A DNA stretch of 64,000 nt from Thalassobaculum sp965228445 (GCA_965228445.1 OZ245813.1:1984001-2048000); one strand, 5' to 3'. Positions 36,323-45,457 are shown, numbered from the stretch's first letter. A program made the numbers and translations. Notes: a model not told the origin generated them from the letters alone.

Positions 36323-37388
36323 CGTCCTCCCCCTGGCCGAGCAGGTCGAGTTGGGCCTCCACCGATTTCGGCGGGGTGATGCCGAGATAGCGCCAGCCCG
36401 CGGCCGACAGGATCCGGCCGCGCGGGGTGCGCTGGATCAGTCCCTGCTGCATCAGGTAGGGCTCGATGACCTCTTCGATCACGTCGCGCTGCTCGCCCAG
36501 GGCCGCCCCCAGGGTCTCGGCCCCGACCGGGCCGCCGCCGTAATTCTCGGCGATGCAGCCGAGATAGCGCCGGTCCATGGCGTCCAGGCCGCGCTTGTCG
36601 ATGTCCAGGCGGGTCAGGGCCGCGTCGGCCAGGACGGCGTCCACCACCTGCTTGCCGGCCACCGTCGCGAAGTCGCGGACCCGGCGCAGCAGCCGGCCGG
36701 CGACGCGCGGGGTGCCGCGGGCGCGCCGGGCGATCTCGCCGGCCCCGTCCTCCGTCAGGCCGAAGGACAGCAGGTCGGCGCCGCGCTTGACGATCCGGGT
36801 CAGTTCCTCCGGCTCGTAGAACTGCAGGCGCAGGGGAATGCCGAAACGCTCGCGCAGCGGCGTGGTGATCAGCCCCGACCGGGTCGTCGCGGCGACAAGC
36901 GTGAACGGTGCCAGATCGATACGGATCGATCGCGCCGCCGGGCCTTCGCCAATGATGAGGTCGAGCTGAAAATCCTCCATGGCCGGATACAGCACTTCCT
37001 CTACGGCAGGATTAAGGCGATGTATTTCGTCGATAAACAGGACATCGCGCGGCTGAAGATTGGTCAGCAGGGCTGCCAGGTCGCCGGCCTTGGCGATCAC
37101 CGGTCCGGAGGTCGCGCGGAAGTTCACGCCGAGCTCGCGCGCCACGATCTGGGCCAGGGTGGTCTTGCCCAGCCCCGGCGGGCCGAACAGCAGCACATGG
37201 TCGAGCGATTCGCCCCGGCCGCGGGCGGCATCGATGAACACCTTGAGGTTCTCGCGGACCTTTTTCTGGCCGGTGAAGTCGTCCAGGGTCTGCGGGCGCA
37301 GGGTGGTCTCGCCCATGTCCTCCGGCCGGCGCTCGCCGTCGATCAGGCGGTCGCCCTCCTCCAGCTCGTCGTCCCAGTCGCCGCTCAC
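36315..37388 (-). CDS. ruvB: Holliday junction branch-migration ATPase RuvB
   Basis: A 357-residue AAA+ motor that drives branch migration with RuvA. Walker A GPPGLGKTTLAQ is near residue 70, Walker B LFIDEIHRLNPAVEE follows, and ATTRSGLITTPLRERFG is the sensor region. The C-terminal winged helix ends in TPRGRILSAAGW. The GTG start overlaps the ruvA stop (GTGA). Confidence 0.97.
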   Translation of the reverse strand: MSGDWDDELEEGDRLIDGERRPEDMGETTLRPQTLDDFTGQKKVRENLKVFIDAARGRGESLDHVLLFGPPGLGKTTLAQIVARELGVNFRATSGPVIAKAGDLAALLTNLQPRDVLFIDEIHRLNPAVEEVLYPAMEDFQLDLIIGEGPAARSIRIDLAPFTLVAATTRSGLITTPLRERFGIPLRLQFYEPEELTRIVKRGADLLSFGLTEDGAGEIARRARGTPRVAGRLLRRVRDFATVAGKQVVDAVLADAALTRLDIDKRGLDAMDRRYLGCIAENYGGGPVGAETLGAALGEQRDVIEEVIEPYLMQQGLIQRTPRGRILSAAGWRYLGITPPKSVEAQLDLLGQGEDDV

Positions 37389-38008
37389 CCGGCCAGCTCC
37401 TTCAGCCCGCCGGTGATCAGCCGGTCGAGAGCCGCGTCAGATCCCATCGCCGACTGCGCCGCCTGCACCGCGCCATAGGCTTCGGCCCGGCCGTAGCCGA
37501 GATTGACCAGGGCGGACACCGCGTCGTTCAGCGTGTCGCTGCCGGCGGCCTTCACCGCCGCGGTGCGGGCCGCCGCCGGCGCGTCGGCGGCGATGCCGAG
37601 CGCCACGTTGACCGTCTTGTCCTTCAGTTCGTTGACGATGCGGGTCGCCAGTTTCGGGCCGACGCCGTCCGCCCGGGTCAGCAGGGTCTTGTCCTGGGCG
37701 GCGATGGCGGTGAACAGCTCGTCCGGCGACAGCACGGTCAGGATCGACAGCGCGTGTTTGGCCCCCACCCCCTGCACCGTCTGCAGCATGCGGAACGCCG
37801 CCTTCTCCGAGCCGCCGGAGAAGCCGTAGAGGTGGATGTGATCCTCGCGGACATGGGTCTCCACCTCGACCTTCACCGCCGCGCCGACATCGCCGAGCGC
37901 GCTGAGCGTGCGGCCGGAGCAGAAGATCAGATAGCCGACGCCGTTGACGTCGATTACCGCCTGGCCGTCGCCGGTGCCGTCGAGAATGCCCTTCAGGCGC
38001 GAGATCAT
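37385..38008 (-). CDS. ruvA: Holliday junction DNA-binding protein RuvA
   Basis: A 207-residue protein that forms tetramers on four-way junctions and loads RuvB. The N-terminal OB fold starts MISRLKGILD; two helix-hairpin-helix elements include LQTVQGVGAKHALSIL and ADGVGPKLATRIVNEL, and the C-terminal domain III (NDAVSALVNLGYGRAEA) contacts RuvB. The ATG overlaps the ruvC stop by 4 bases. Confidence 0.96.
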   Translation of the reverse strand: MISRLKGILDGTGDGQAVIDVNGVGYLIFCSGRTLSALGDVGAAVKVEVETHVREDHIHLYGFSGGSEKAAFRMLQTVQGVGAKHALSILTVLSPDELFTAIAAQDKTLLTRADGVGPKLATRIVNELKDKTVNVALGIAADAPAAARTAAVKAAGSDTLNDAVSALVNLGYGRAEAYGAVQAAQSAMGSDAALDRLITGGLKELAG

Positions 38009-38604
38009 CGGGTTCCTCCTCCGGCGGCTTCCTTGGCGAGGGCGGCGGCGATCGCCCGCTCCAGGCCCGGCGCCATGTCGGTGACCGCCCCGGTCTTGCG
38101 CGCCGCCACCCCGGCCGACTGGCCGAAGGAGGCACGGGACTGGACGTAGTGGGCGTGGCAGACGGCGACGGCGAGCGCATCGGCCGCGTCCGGGCTCTTG
38201 ATCACCGCGCCGGGCAGCAGGGTGGCGATCATCGCCTGGACCTGCTCCTTGTCCGCACTGCCGGTGCCGACCACCGCCTTCTTCACCCGCTTCGGCGCGT
38301 ATTCGGCGACCCGCAGCCCCGCCTTGGCCGGCGCCAGCAGCACCACGCCGCGGGCCAGGCCGAGTTTGAGCGTGCTCTCCGGGTTGCGGTTGACGAAGGT
38401 CTCCTCCACCGCCGCCTCGTCGGGTTTGAAGCGGTCGATGAGATCCTGGATGGCGTCGTAGAGCTGAACCAGGCGGGTGGCGATGTCGGCCTTGCCGTCG
38501 GAATGGACCGTGCCGTCGGCGACGTGACGCAGGCGCACGCCGTCGGTCTCGATCACCCCCCACCCGGTATTCCTGAGGCCGGGGTCGAGCCCGATCAGCC
38601 GCAT
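38005..38604 (-). CDS. ruvC: Holliday junction endonuclease RuvC
   Basis: A 199-residue RNase-H-fold resolvase. MRLIGLDPGLRNTGWG gives the first catalytic aspartate (Asp7), VEETFVNRN provides the glutamate, and SPDAADALAVAVCHAH provides the C-terminal aspartates. The frame is open 21 codons upstream, but the ATG at 38604 gives the standard RuvC N-terminus. It is the first of ruvCAB and follows yebC, the common bacterial order. Confidence 0.96.
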   Translation of the reverse strand: MRLIGLDPGLRNTGWGVIETDGVRLRHVADGTVHSDGKADIATRLVQLYDAIQDLIDRFKPDEAAVEETFVNRNPESTLKLGLARGVVLLAPAKAGLRVAEYAPKRVKKAVVGTGSADKEQVQAMIATLLPGAVIKSPDAADALAVAVCHAHYVQSRASFGQSAGVAARKTGAVTDMAPGLERAIAAALAKEAAGGGTR

Positions 38605-38667
38605 GCGCCTCTCCGTTGTGCCGCCCCCGCCCCGGACCGGATCCGCGGCGTCACCCGTCGCGGGCAA

Positions 38668-39417
38668 TCAGGCGGACAGTTTCGCCATGATGTCCTCGGC
38701 GATGTCGAAATTCGCCGAGACCTGCTGCACGTCGTCGTTGTCTTCCAGGGTGTCGAACAGCTTGATCAGCGTACCCGCCTGGTCCTCGTCCACCGCCACG
38801 GTGTTCAGCGGCTTCCAGGTCAGACCGGCCGACTGCGGCTCGCCCAGGGTGGCTTCCAGCGCCTCGCGCACGGTGTTGAAGTCCTCCACCGGGCAGGTGA
38901 TCTCGTGTTCGGCCCCGGTGCTCTCGGCGTTCTCGGCACCGGCCTCGATCGCCGCCTCCAGCACGTCGTCTGCGCTGCCGACCTCCGCCGGGTAGATGAT
39001 CTGGCCGACCCGGTTGAACATGAAGGACACCGAGTTGGTCTCGCCCAGATTGCCGCCGAACTTGGAGAAGGCGGCGCGCACTTCGGAGGCGGTGCGGTTG
39101 CGGTTGTCGGTCAGCGCGTCGACGATCATGGCCACGCCGCCGGGGCCGTAGCCCTCGTAGCGCACCTCTTCCCAGTTGGAGTCGTCGCCGCCGCCGGAGC
39201 CCTTCTTGATGGCGCGGTCGATATTGTCCTTGGGCATGTTCTCCTTGCGCGCGGCCGCGATGGCGGTACGCAGCGCCGGATTCGATGCGGGGTCCTCGCC
39301 GCCGGTCTTGGCCGCGACCTGAATTTCACGGGTCAGGCGGGTGAAGACCTTGGCGCGCTTCTTATCCTGCGCGCCCTTGCGGTACATGATGTTCTTAAAC
39401 TGGGAATGACCGGCCAT
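38668..39417 (-). CDS. yebC: YebC/PmpR-family regulator
   Basis: A 249-residue YebC protein with the near-universal N-terminus MAGHSQFKNIMYRKGAQD and RPNNDRNRTASEVR-like DNRNRTASEVRAAFSK motif. YebC proteins were described as transcription factors, and recent work links them to relief of ribosome stalling. The start at 39417 has gggagcg 9 bases before it; two extra codons upstream are in frame. It opens the long minus-strand block running to thiD. Confidence 0.95.
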   Translation of the reverse strand: MAGHSQFKNIMYRKGAQDKKRAKVFTRLTREIQVAAKTGGEDPASNPALRTAIAAARKENMPKDNIDRAIKKGSGGGDDSNWEEVRYEGYGPGGVAMIVDALTDNRNRTASEVRAAFSKFGGNLGETNSVSFMFNRVGQIIYPAEVGSADDVLEAAIEAGAENAESTGAEHEITCPVEDFNTVREALEATLGEPQSAGLTWKPLNTVAVDEDQAGTLIKLFDTLEDNDDVQQVSANFDIAEDIMAKLSA

Positions 39418-39590
39418 TTCCAAACGCTCCCGTCCGCGACCGTTCGTGGCGCGAATCGTCTCTCTATACCAGATGTGGGGGTTCGACGCACGGCTTCAGC
39501 CCTGTCGCCCCGGCACCGACGCGGCGCCGCGCGGGGGTTTAGCACAGGCGGGGGTGTGCGGTGAACTGTGTCGAATTCTTCCGCGACAAT

Positions 39591-39705
39591 CGTCATCCCG
39601 GTTTGACCCGGCCCTGATCCGGGGCAAGGCCGGGACCTAGCCCGTAGATCGGCCCTGGGTCCCGGCCCGAGCCCGGATCAGGTCCGGTCTCGTCCGGGAT
39701 GACGA
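39591..39705. repeat. Family A palindromic intergenic repeat, copy 2
   Basis: A 115-base imperfect palindrome with outer arms cgtcatcccgg and ccgggatgacg and inner gggacctag and ggtcccggcc parts, the same plan as 4241-4354. It lies in the 313-base gap between yebC and ymdB. The rest of that gap holds no gene I can support. Confidence 0.7.
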
Positions 39706-39730
39706 GGGTGTTGGACAGGGGAGACTCCCC

Positions 39731-40546
39731 TCACCCCACTGGGATCGTCTCCGCCAGCAGGCCGCCGACGCGCAGCGGCTCGGCGCTGATCGCGAGCCCC
39801 GTCCGGTCGTCGGTGACGACGAAGATCCCGCAGACCGTGGCCTCGCCGTCCGCCGCCTCAAGGCGCGGGGTGGGGAGCTTGGTGGTGAAGCGCTTGACCG
39901 GGAATTCCTTCTTCATCCCGATCACGCTGTCGTAGTCGCCGCACATGCCGGCATCGCTCTGATACGCCGTGCCGTTGGCCAGGACCATGACGTCGGCCGT
40001 GGGCACATGGGTGTGGGTGCCGACCACCAGGGAGACGCGGCCGTCGAAGGCGTGGCCGAAGGCCATCTTCTCGCTGGTCGCCTCGCCATGCACGTCGATC
40101 AGGATGAAATCCACGTCACCGCCCAGCGCGGTCCCGTCGATCGCCTTCTCCACCGCGGCGAAGGGGTCGTCGAGCGGGTCCATGAACAGCCGGCACATGG
40201 CGTTGATCACCAGCACCCTGCGGCCGTCGCGGGTCTCGTGCACCACCGCGCCCTTGCCCGGTGTACCGGCGGGGAAGTTGATCGGGCGCACCAGCCGGTC
40301 GTCATCGGCGATGGCGTCGAGGATCTCGCGCTGGTCCCAGACGTGGTTGCCGGTGGTGATCACGTCGACGCCGGCATCGTAGAGCTCGCCGCAGATCTTG
40401 GCGGTGATGCCGAAGCCGTGGGCGGAGTTCTCGCCGTTGACCACGACGAAGTCGGTGCGGAGATCCCGCATCAGGGCGGGCAGGTGATGGATGACCGCCT
40501 CGCGGCCGGACCGTCCGACGATGTCGCCGAGAAACAACAGACGCAC
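39731..40546 (-). CDS. ymdB: YmdB-family metallophosphoesterase
   Basis: A 271-residue calcineurin-like phosphoesterase of the YmdB/TIGR00282 type. Metal-ligand motifs are GDIVGRSG near residue 7, NGENSAHG, TGNHVWDQ and GTHTHVPTAD. The Bacillus member hydrolyses 2',3' cyclic AMP and affects biofilm decisions; the role in alphaproteobacteria is not known. The GTG start lies 3 bases after the fthC stop. Confidence 0.9.
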   Translation of the reverse strand: MRLLFLGDIVGRSGREAVIHHLPALMRDLRTDFVVVNGENSAHGFGITAKICGELYDAGVDVITTGNHVWDQREILDAIADDDRLVRPINFPAGTPGKGAVVHETRDGRRVLVINAMCRLFMDPLDDPFAAVEKAIDGTALGGDVDFILIDVHGEATSEKMAFGHAFDGRVSLVVGTHTHVPTADVMVLANGTAYQSDAGMCGDYDSVIGMKKEFPVKRFTTKLPTPRLEAADGEATVCGIFVVTDDRTGLAISAEPLRVGGLLAETIPVG

Positions 40547-40549
40547 GTT

Positions 40550-41149
40550 CTACTCCGAAATCTCAATGAAACCGTTCTCGGTCACGAAGCCGTTCAGCAG
40601 GGCGTCGTGGGCACCCGCCGGGACTGCCTCAACCTCCTGCCCGGCATAGGCCACCCCGAGCGCCTGGACCGTCTGCCATTCGCGCAGGGCGGCCAGCGTG
40701 CGATCATAGTATCCGCCGCCATAGCCGAGCCGACGCCCCCGCCGGTCGAAGGCCAGCAGCGGCACCAGCAGCAGTGTCGGATAGACAACTTCCGCGTCGG
40801 GTCCCGGTTCCGACGTGCCGTACGGACCGGGCACCAGTTCCTCGTCCGGCTCCCAGGCGCGGAAGATCAGCGCCTGCTTGTCGTCGGGCACCACCGGCAA
40901 GGCGATGCGGCAGCCATTGGACCACAGCGCGGTGAGGCAGGGACGCGGGTCGATCTCATCGCGCATCGGCCAGTAGCCGGAGACGACGGTGCCGGAGGAC
41001 GGAGCCACGGCGCCGGAGAGATGCATCGCCAGCCGGTTGGCCGCGTCCGCGGTGTCGGCGGCGAGCGAGACGCGCTGGCGGGACATCTGCTTGCGCAGGT
41101 CGGCCTTGGCACGGCTCAGATCGTCTGGATCGAGAATCGGATCGGTCAT
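40550..41149 (-). CDS. fthC: 5-formyltetrahydrofolate cyclo-ligase
   Basis: A 199-residue enzyme that converts 5-formyl-THF to 5,10-methenyl-THF using ATP. N-terminal KADLRKQMSRQRVSL and the C-terminal ATP-binding LLVPLLAFDRRGRRLGYGGGYYDR signature are present. It lies downstream of 6S RNA and zapA, the classic ygfA position. Confidence 0.94.
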   Translation of the reverse strand: MTDPILDPDDLSRAKADLRKQMSRQRVSLAADTADAANRLAMHLSGAVAPSSGTVVSGYWPMRDEIDPRPCLTALWSNGCRIALPVVPDDKQALIFRAWEPDEELVPGPYGTSEPGPDAEVVYPTLLLVPLLAFDRRGRRLGYGGGYYDRTLAALREWQTVQALGVAYAGQEVEAVPAGAHDALLNGFVTENGFIEISE

Positions 41150-41194
41150 TCCGCTCTAGGGTCCGGTGGAAATCTTTCCCGTTACCCGCGCCGC

Positions 41195-41408
41195 CCGAGG
41201 GCGGACGCGCGGCCTGCCGGGCACGTGCCCTAGGAAAATCTGTGCGACGGAGCCGCCTCGGCCGTTGGCATTTGCATACCCTCTGTGGCCTGCAAAGCAG
41301 GTGGGCGCCGCGATTCCGAGACCACGGTCCCGAAAGAGGCAGCTCCCTCAGAGAGATTATAGCCCCAGGGGTAAAGTGCGGCCTGACAAACCGCGCCGCC
41401 CCGTCGCT
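41195..41408 (-). ncRNA. ssrS: 6S RNA (probable)
   Basis: The 349-base gap between zapA and fthC on the minus strand folds as a long rod. The 5' arm (complement of 41391-41401) pairs with the 3' arm (complement of 41199-41213), and an 11-base block at 41336-41346 pairs with 41249-41259 allowing one G-T pair. Between these stems lies an asymmetric open region at about 41347-41362 and 41236-41248, the central bubble expected of a promoter mimic. The apical hairpin is near 41282-41310. The zapA-ssrS-fthC order is conserved in proteobacteria. Ends are approximate; a ttgaat with a weak -10 lies upstream near 41440. Confidence 0.65.
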
Positions 41409-41498
41409 GACCTCAACGTAAACCCGGGCCCGGCAAATTCAAGCGGAGATGTAGGCGATTGCGTGAGGGAACGACGGGGCCCCGCGCACCCGAGCGGG

Positions 41499-41828
41499 TC
41501 AGCTGCCTTCCAGACGGCCGGCGATGCGCTCGATCCGCTCTGCCAGACCCTCGATGGCGAGCGACATGTCCTCCAGCTCGTTGGGCGAGAACTCCTCGTC
41601 CCCCTCGTCGACCTCGTTGGCCGCGTCGCGCAGGTCCATCAGTTCGTCGGCCACCAGCAGGCTGGCCATCACCAGCAGCCGCGTGTCGCCGACCTGGCCG
41701 ACCTGCTCCACCATGTCGGCCACATGGGCGTCGACCATCTGGGCCAGTTCGCCGAGCCGCTTCTCCTGACCGTCCTCGCAGGCGATGCGGTAGGACTTGC
41801 CGTTGATGCTGATATCGACCTGGGCCAA
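41499..41828 (-). CDS. zapA: Cell division protein ZapA
   Basis: A 109-residue FtsZ-ring-associated protein. The N-terminal domain MAQVDISINGKSYRIACEDGQ and a C-terminal coiled coil from about residue 65 fit ZapA. The start is a TTG at 41828, supported by ggag 9 bases upstream and by lying 3 bases after the stop of the preceding coiled-coil gene, so translation is probably coupled. 6S RNA follows on the same strand. Confidence 0.9.
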   Translation of the reverse strand: MAQVDISINGKSYRIACEDGQEKRLGELAQMVDAHVADMVEQVGQVGDTRLLVMASLLVADELMDLRDAANEVDEGDEEFSPNELEDMSLAIEGLAERIERIAGRLEGS

Positions 41829-41831
41829 GGA

Positions 41832-42056
41832 TCAGGGCTCCAACACGAGTTTGAGCTGACCGATCGCCTTGTCGAGCCGCTGCTCGACCTGATCGGCCGC
41901 CTTGGAGAGTTTCGCGTAGTCGCGGCGCACCGCCGAAAGCTCGCCCTTCACCGCGGCGCCGTCGCCGCCGTCGGAATCGTCGAGTCCTTCGAGCGCCTTT
42001 TCAAGACGGGAGACCGCCTTGTCCAGCCGTTCACGTGCCGCATTCAGCCGAGACAT
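41832..42056 (-). CDS. Small DUF4164-type coiled-coil protein
   Basis: A 74-residue, charged, almost wholly helical protein with heptad-like leucines (RLDKAVSRLEKALEGL, YAKLSKAADQVEQRLDKAIGQL) and a glycine/aspartate-rich break in the middle that would form a hairpin. It matches the DUF4164 family, usually found directly upstream of zapA in alphaproteobacteria, which suggests a role with the division ring (inference). The 288-base gap to the divergent tkt gene has no gene I can support; tatatt near 42228 could be part of the tkt promoter. Confidence 0.8.
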   Translation of the reverse strand: MSRLNAARERLDKAVSRLEKALEGLDDSDGGDGAAVKGELSAVRRDYAKLSKAADQVEQRLDKAIGQLKLVLEP

Positions 42057-42344
42057 TCCCGCCGTCCTGGTCCGCCAATCCCGTCCACCGCGGGCGATTC
42101 GTCACCCGAAACCCGCGATGTACCCCCTGAAACGAAGGAGTTAAGCCCCGTCGTTGAGGTGCCGCATGATATCCGCCGGCCGTACCTACCGTCAATCGAA
42201 CCGGCGTGTGAGGTTCCGCACCCGGCATATATTACGAGGCGGAGCGCCCCGCCCGCTTGACGGAGCGCCCCTGCCTGGGCATGTTCCGCGCCACCGAGGC
42301 GCCGGCGGTCGCTGGACGCCCGCCAAAAGCCCGCGAACCGCACC

Positions 42345-44345
42345 ATGACCGCTTCCCCGACTTTCGGCGCCGCCCTCTCCGACGGCGACCACGCCAGCCT
42401 CGCCAGCGCCATCCGCGCGCTCTCCATGGACGCCGTCGAACAGGCGAAATCGGGACACCCGGGCATGCCGATGGGCATGGCCGACGCCGCCGTCGTCCTG
42501 TTCTCGCAGTTCCTGCGCTTCGACCCGCGCCACCCGGACTGGGCCGACCGCGACCGGTTCATCCTGTCCGCCGGCCACGGCTCGATGCTGCTGTACTCCC
42601 TGCTGCACCTCACCGGCTATCAGGACATGCCGCTGGAGGAGCTGAAGAAGTTCCGCCAGCTCGGCTCCAAGACCGCCGGCCACCCGGAATACGGCGCGGC
42701 CGCCGGCATCGAGACCACCACGGGCCCGCTCGGCCAGGGCTTCGCCAACGCCGTCGGCATGGCGGTCGCCGAGCGCCACCTGAACGCCCGCTTCGGCGAC
42801 GAGCTGATCGACCATCGGGTCTGGGTCATCGCCGGCGACGGCTGCCTGATGGAGGGCGTCAGCCACGAGGCCGCCTCCCTGGCCGGCCATCTCGGCCTCG
42901 GCCGGATGAACGTGCTGTGGGACGACAACAAGATCTCCATCGACGGCCCGACCGACCTCACCCTGTCCGACGACGTGCAGGCGCGCTTCGTGTCCTACGG
43001 CTGGCATGTGGTGGAGTGCGACGGCCACGACCCCAAGGCGCTCGCCGCCGCGATGGCCGAGGCTGCCGCCGATCCGCGCCCGTCGCTGATCGCCTGCCGC
43101 ACCACCATCGGCTTCGGCGCGCCGACCAAGGCGGGCAAGTCCTCCTCCCACGGCTCGCCGCTGGGCGCCGAGGAGATCGCCGGCACCCGCGCCGCCATCA
43201 ACTGGCCGCACGGCCCGTTCGACATTCCGGCCGAGGTCACCACGCTCGGCCTGTCGCTCGGCGACCGCGGGGCCAAGGCCTACGATGCCTGGACGGCCGA
43301 CCTGTCCAAGTCGGGCAAGAAGGACGATTTCGAGCGGGCGCTGTCCGGCGCCCTGCCGAAGGAACTGGCCGACGCCATCGACGCCCACAAGAAGGCGCTG
43401 AGCGCCGATCAGCCGAAGCTCGCGACCCGCGTCTCCTCGCAGAAGGCGCTGGAGGTGATCGCCCCGGTGGTGCCGGAACTGCTGGGCGGCTCGGCCGACC
43501 TGTCGGGCTCCAACAACACCAAGGTCGGCGCCCAGTCGATCCTGGACAAGAGCAACTACGGCGGCCGCTACCTGCATTACGGTGTGCGCGAGCATGCCAT
43601 GGCCGCGGCGATGAACGGCATGGCACTGCATGGCGGCGTCATCCCCTACGGCGGCACCTTCCTGGTGTTCACCGACTACTGCCGCCCGTCGATCCGGCTG
43701 GCCGCCCTGATGGGCATCCGCTGCATCTTCGTCATGACCCATGACAGCATCGGCCTCGGCGAGGACGGCCCGACCCACCAGCCGGTGGAGCACCTGGCCG
43801 CGCTGCGCGCGATCCCGAACGTGGCGGTGTTCCGCCCGGCCGACGCGGTGGAGACCGCCGAGGCCTGGCAGCTCGCCCTGCAGCGGGTCTCCGGCCCGAG
43901 CGTGCTGGCCCTGACCCGTCAGAACGTTCCGACGGTGCGCACCGAGCATTCCCAGGCCAACCTGTCGGCCAAGGGCGGTTACGTGCTGGCCGAGGCCGGT
44001 GGCGCCCGCAAGGCGACCCTGATCGCCACCGGCAGCGAGATCGAGATCGCCATGGAAGCCAAGGCCAAGCTCGAGGCCGAGGGCGTGCCGACGGCGGTGG
44101 TTTCCATGCCGTCGCTTGAACTTTTTGCCGCCCAGGATCCGTCCTACACCAAGGAGGTGCTCGGATCCGGTGTGCGCGTGGTGATCGAAGCCGGCGTGCG
44201 CCAGTGCTGGGACCGCCTGCTCGGCGAGAACGGCGTCTTCATCGGCATGTCCGGTTTCGGCGAGTCCGGCCCCTATCAGGAGCTGTACGCGCACTTCCGG
44301 ATCACCGCCGGCGACGTCGCCGGTGCGGTAAAGGCACGGATCTAG
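42345..44345 (+). CDS. tkt: Transketolase
   Basis: A 666-residue thiamine-diphosphate enzyme of the pentose-phosphate pathway. The cofactor motif GDGCLMEGVSHEAASLAGH (about residue 165), the N-terminal SGHPGMPMGMAD, and the pyrimidine-domain GVREHAMAAAMNGMALHGG and MTHDSIGLGEDGPTHQPVEHL are intact. It begins the tkt-gap-fba central-carbon series. The ATG at 42345 follows the N-terminal extension typical of this family. Confidence 0.96.
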   Translation: MTASPTFGAALSDGDHASLASAIRALSMDAVEQAKSGHPGMPMGMADAAVVLFSQFLRFDPRHPDWADRDRFILSAGHGSMLLYSLLHLTGYQDMPLEELKKFRQLGSKTAGHPEYGAAAGIETTTGPLGQGFANAVGMAVAERHLNARFGDELIDHRVWVIAGDGCLMEGVSHEAASLAGHLGLGRMNVLWDDNKISIDGPTDLTLSDDVQARFVSYGWHVVECDGHDPKALAAAMAEAAADPRPSLIACRTTIGFGAPTKAGKSSSHGSPLGAEEIAGTRAAINWPHGPFDIPAEVTTLGLSLGDRGAKAYDAWTADLSKSGKKDDFERALSGALPKELADAIDAHKKALSADQPKLATRVSSQKALEVIAPVVPELLGGSADLSGSNNTKVGAQSILDKSNYGGRYLHYGVREHAMAAAMNGMALHGGVIPYGGTFLVFTDYCRPSIRLAALMGIRCIFVMTHDSIGLGEDGPTHQPVEHLAALRAIPNVAVFRPADAVETAEAWQLALQRVSGPSVLALTRQNVPTVRTEHSQANLSAKGGYVLAEAGGARKATLIATGSEIEIAMEAKAKLEAEGVPTAVVSMPSLELFAAQDPSYTKEVLGSGVRVVIEAGVRQCWDRLLGENGVFIGMSGFGESGPYQELYAHFRITAGDVAGAVKARI

Positions 44346-44422
44346 TGGTGTTAATGGCGTCGATCTGACCCATATCCCCACCTGACAATCAGTTATGTGA
44401 CGATACTCGGAGGAGAGAAACG

Positions 44423-45430
44423 ATGGCCACGAAGGTTGCGATCAACGGGTTTGGACGGATCGGCCGCCTCGTGTTGCGCGCACTGTACGAGTCCAAGCGC
44501 GACGATATCGAGGTTGTTCTGGTGAACGATCTGGGCCCGGTGGAGAGCAACGCCCACCTGTTCCGCTACGACACCGTCCACGGCCGCTTCCCCGGCACCG
44601 TGAAGACGGGCGAGGACTGGATGGATATCGGCCTCGGCAAGATCAAGGTTACCGCCGAGCGCGACCCGGCCAACCTGCCGCACAAGGATCTGGGCGTCGA
44701 CATCGCGCTGGACTGCACCGGCATCTTCACCAAGCGCGAGCAGGCCGCCAAGCACATCGAGGCGGGCGCCAAGAAGGTCGTCATCTCCGCACCGGCCACC
44801 GGCGCCGACCTGACCGTCGTCTACGGCGTGAACCACGACCAGCTCACCGCCGAGCACGAGGTCATCTCCAACGCGTCGTGCACCACCAACTGCCTGGCCC
44901 CGGTGGCCTTCGTGCTGAACAACGCGATCGGCATCGAGCGTGGCTACATGACCACGATCCACGCCTATACCGGCGACCAGCCGACCCTGGACACCCTGCA
45001 CAAGGACCTGCACCGCGCCCGTGCCGCGGCCCAGTCGATGATCCCGACCTCCACCGGCGCCGCCAAGGCCGTCGGCCTGGTGCTGCCGGAGCTGGCCGGC
45101 AAGCTGGACGGCACCTCGGTGCGCGTTCCGACCGCCAATGTCAGCCTGATCGACTTCAAGTTCGTGCCGAAGCGCGACACCAGCATTGAGGAGGTCAACA
45201 AGGCGATCTCCGACGCCGCCAACGGTCCGCTGAAGGGCATCCTCGGCATCAATGACGAGCCGCTGGTCTCCACCGACTTCAACCACGACAGCCACTCCTC
45301 GACCTTCGATCTCGGCCAGACCCAGGTGATCGAGGGCAAGATGGTCCGCGTGCTGTCCTGGTACGACAACGAGTGGGGCTTCTCCAACCGCATGCTGGAC
45401 ACCACCGCTGCGCTGGCGAAGACCCTCTAA
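44423..45430 (+). CDS. gap: Glyceraldehyde-3-phosphate dehydrogenase
   Basis: A 335-residue type I GAPDH. The NAD-binding VAINGFGRIGR is at the N-terminus, the catalytic cysteine is Cys153 in SNASCTTNCLAP, and the C-terminal WYDNEWGFSNRM is intact. The ribosome-binding site ggaggagagaa is nearly identical to that of the next gene. Asp36 after VVLVND suggests NAD preference. In many alphaproteobacteria pgk follows gap; here the next gene is fba. Confidence 0.97.
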   Translation: MATKVAINGFGRIGRLVLRALYESKRDDIEVVLVNDLGPVESNAHLFRYDTVHGRFPGTVKTGEDWMDIGLGKIKVTAERDPANLPHKDLGVDIALDCTGIFTKREQAAKHIEAGAKKVVISAPATGADLTVVYGVNHDQLTAEHEVISNASCTTNCLAPVAFVLNNAIGIERGYMTTIHAYTGDQPTLDTLHKDLHRARAAAQSMIPTSTGAAKAVGLVLPELAGKLDGTSVRVPTANVSLIDFKFVPKRDTSIEEVNKAISDAANGPLKGILGINDEPLVSTDFNHDSHSSTFDLGQTQVIEGKMVRVLSWYDNEWGFSNRMLDTTAALAKTL

Positions 45431-45457
45431 GACCCGCGCGATCCGAGGAGAGAACCG

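Noticed and set aside
41356..41361. Perfect tataat (minus strand) as the 6S RNA promoter
   Set aside because: No -35 at normal spacing (ttgtca is 22 bases away), and long complementary arms on both sides place it inside the RNA, in the central open region.
42192..44381. Open frame of 729 codons on the minus strand opposite tkt
   Set aside because: Antisense to an intact transketolase; composition is the mirror of tkt codons.
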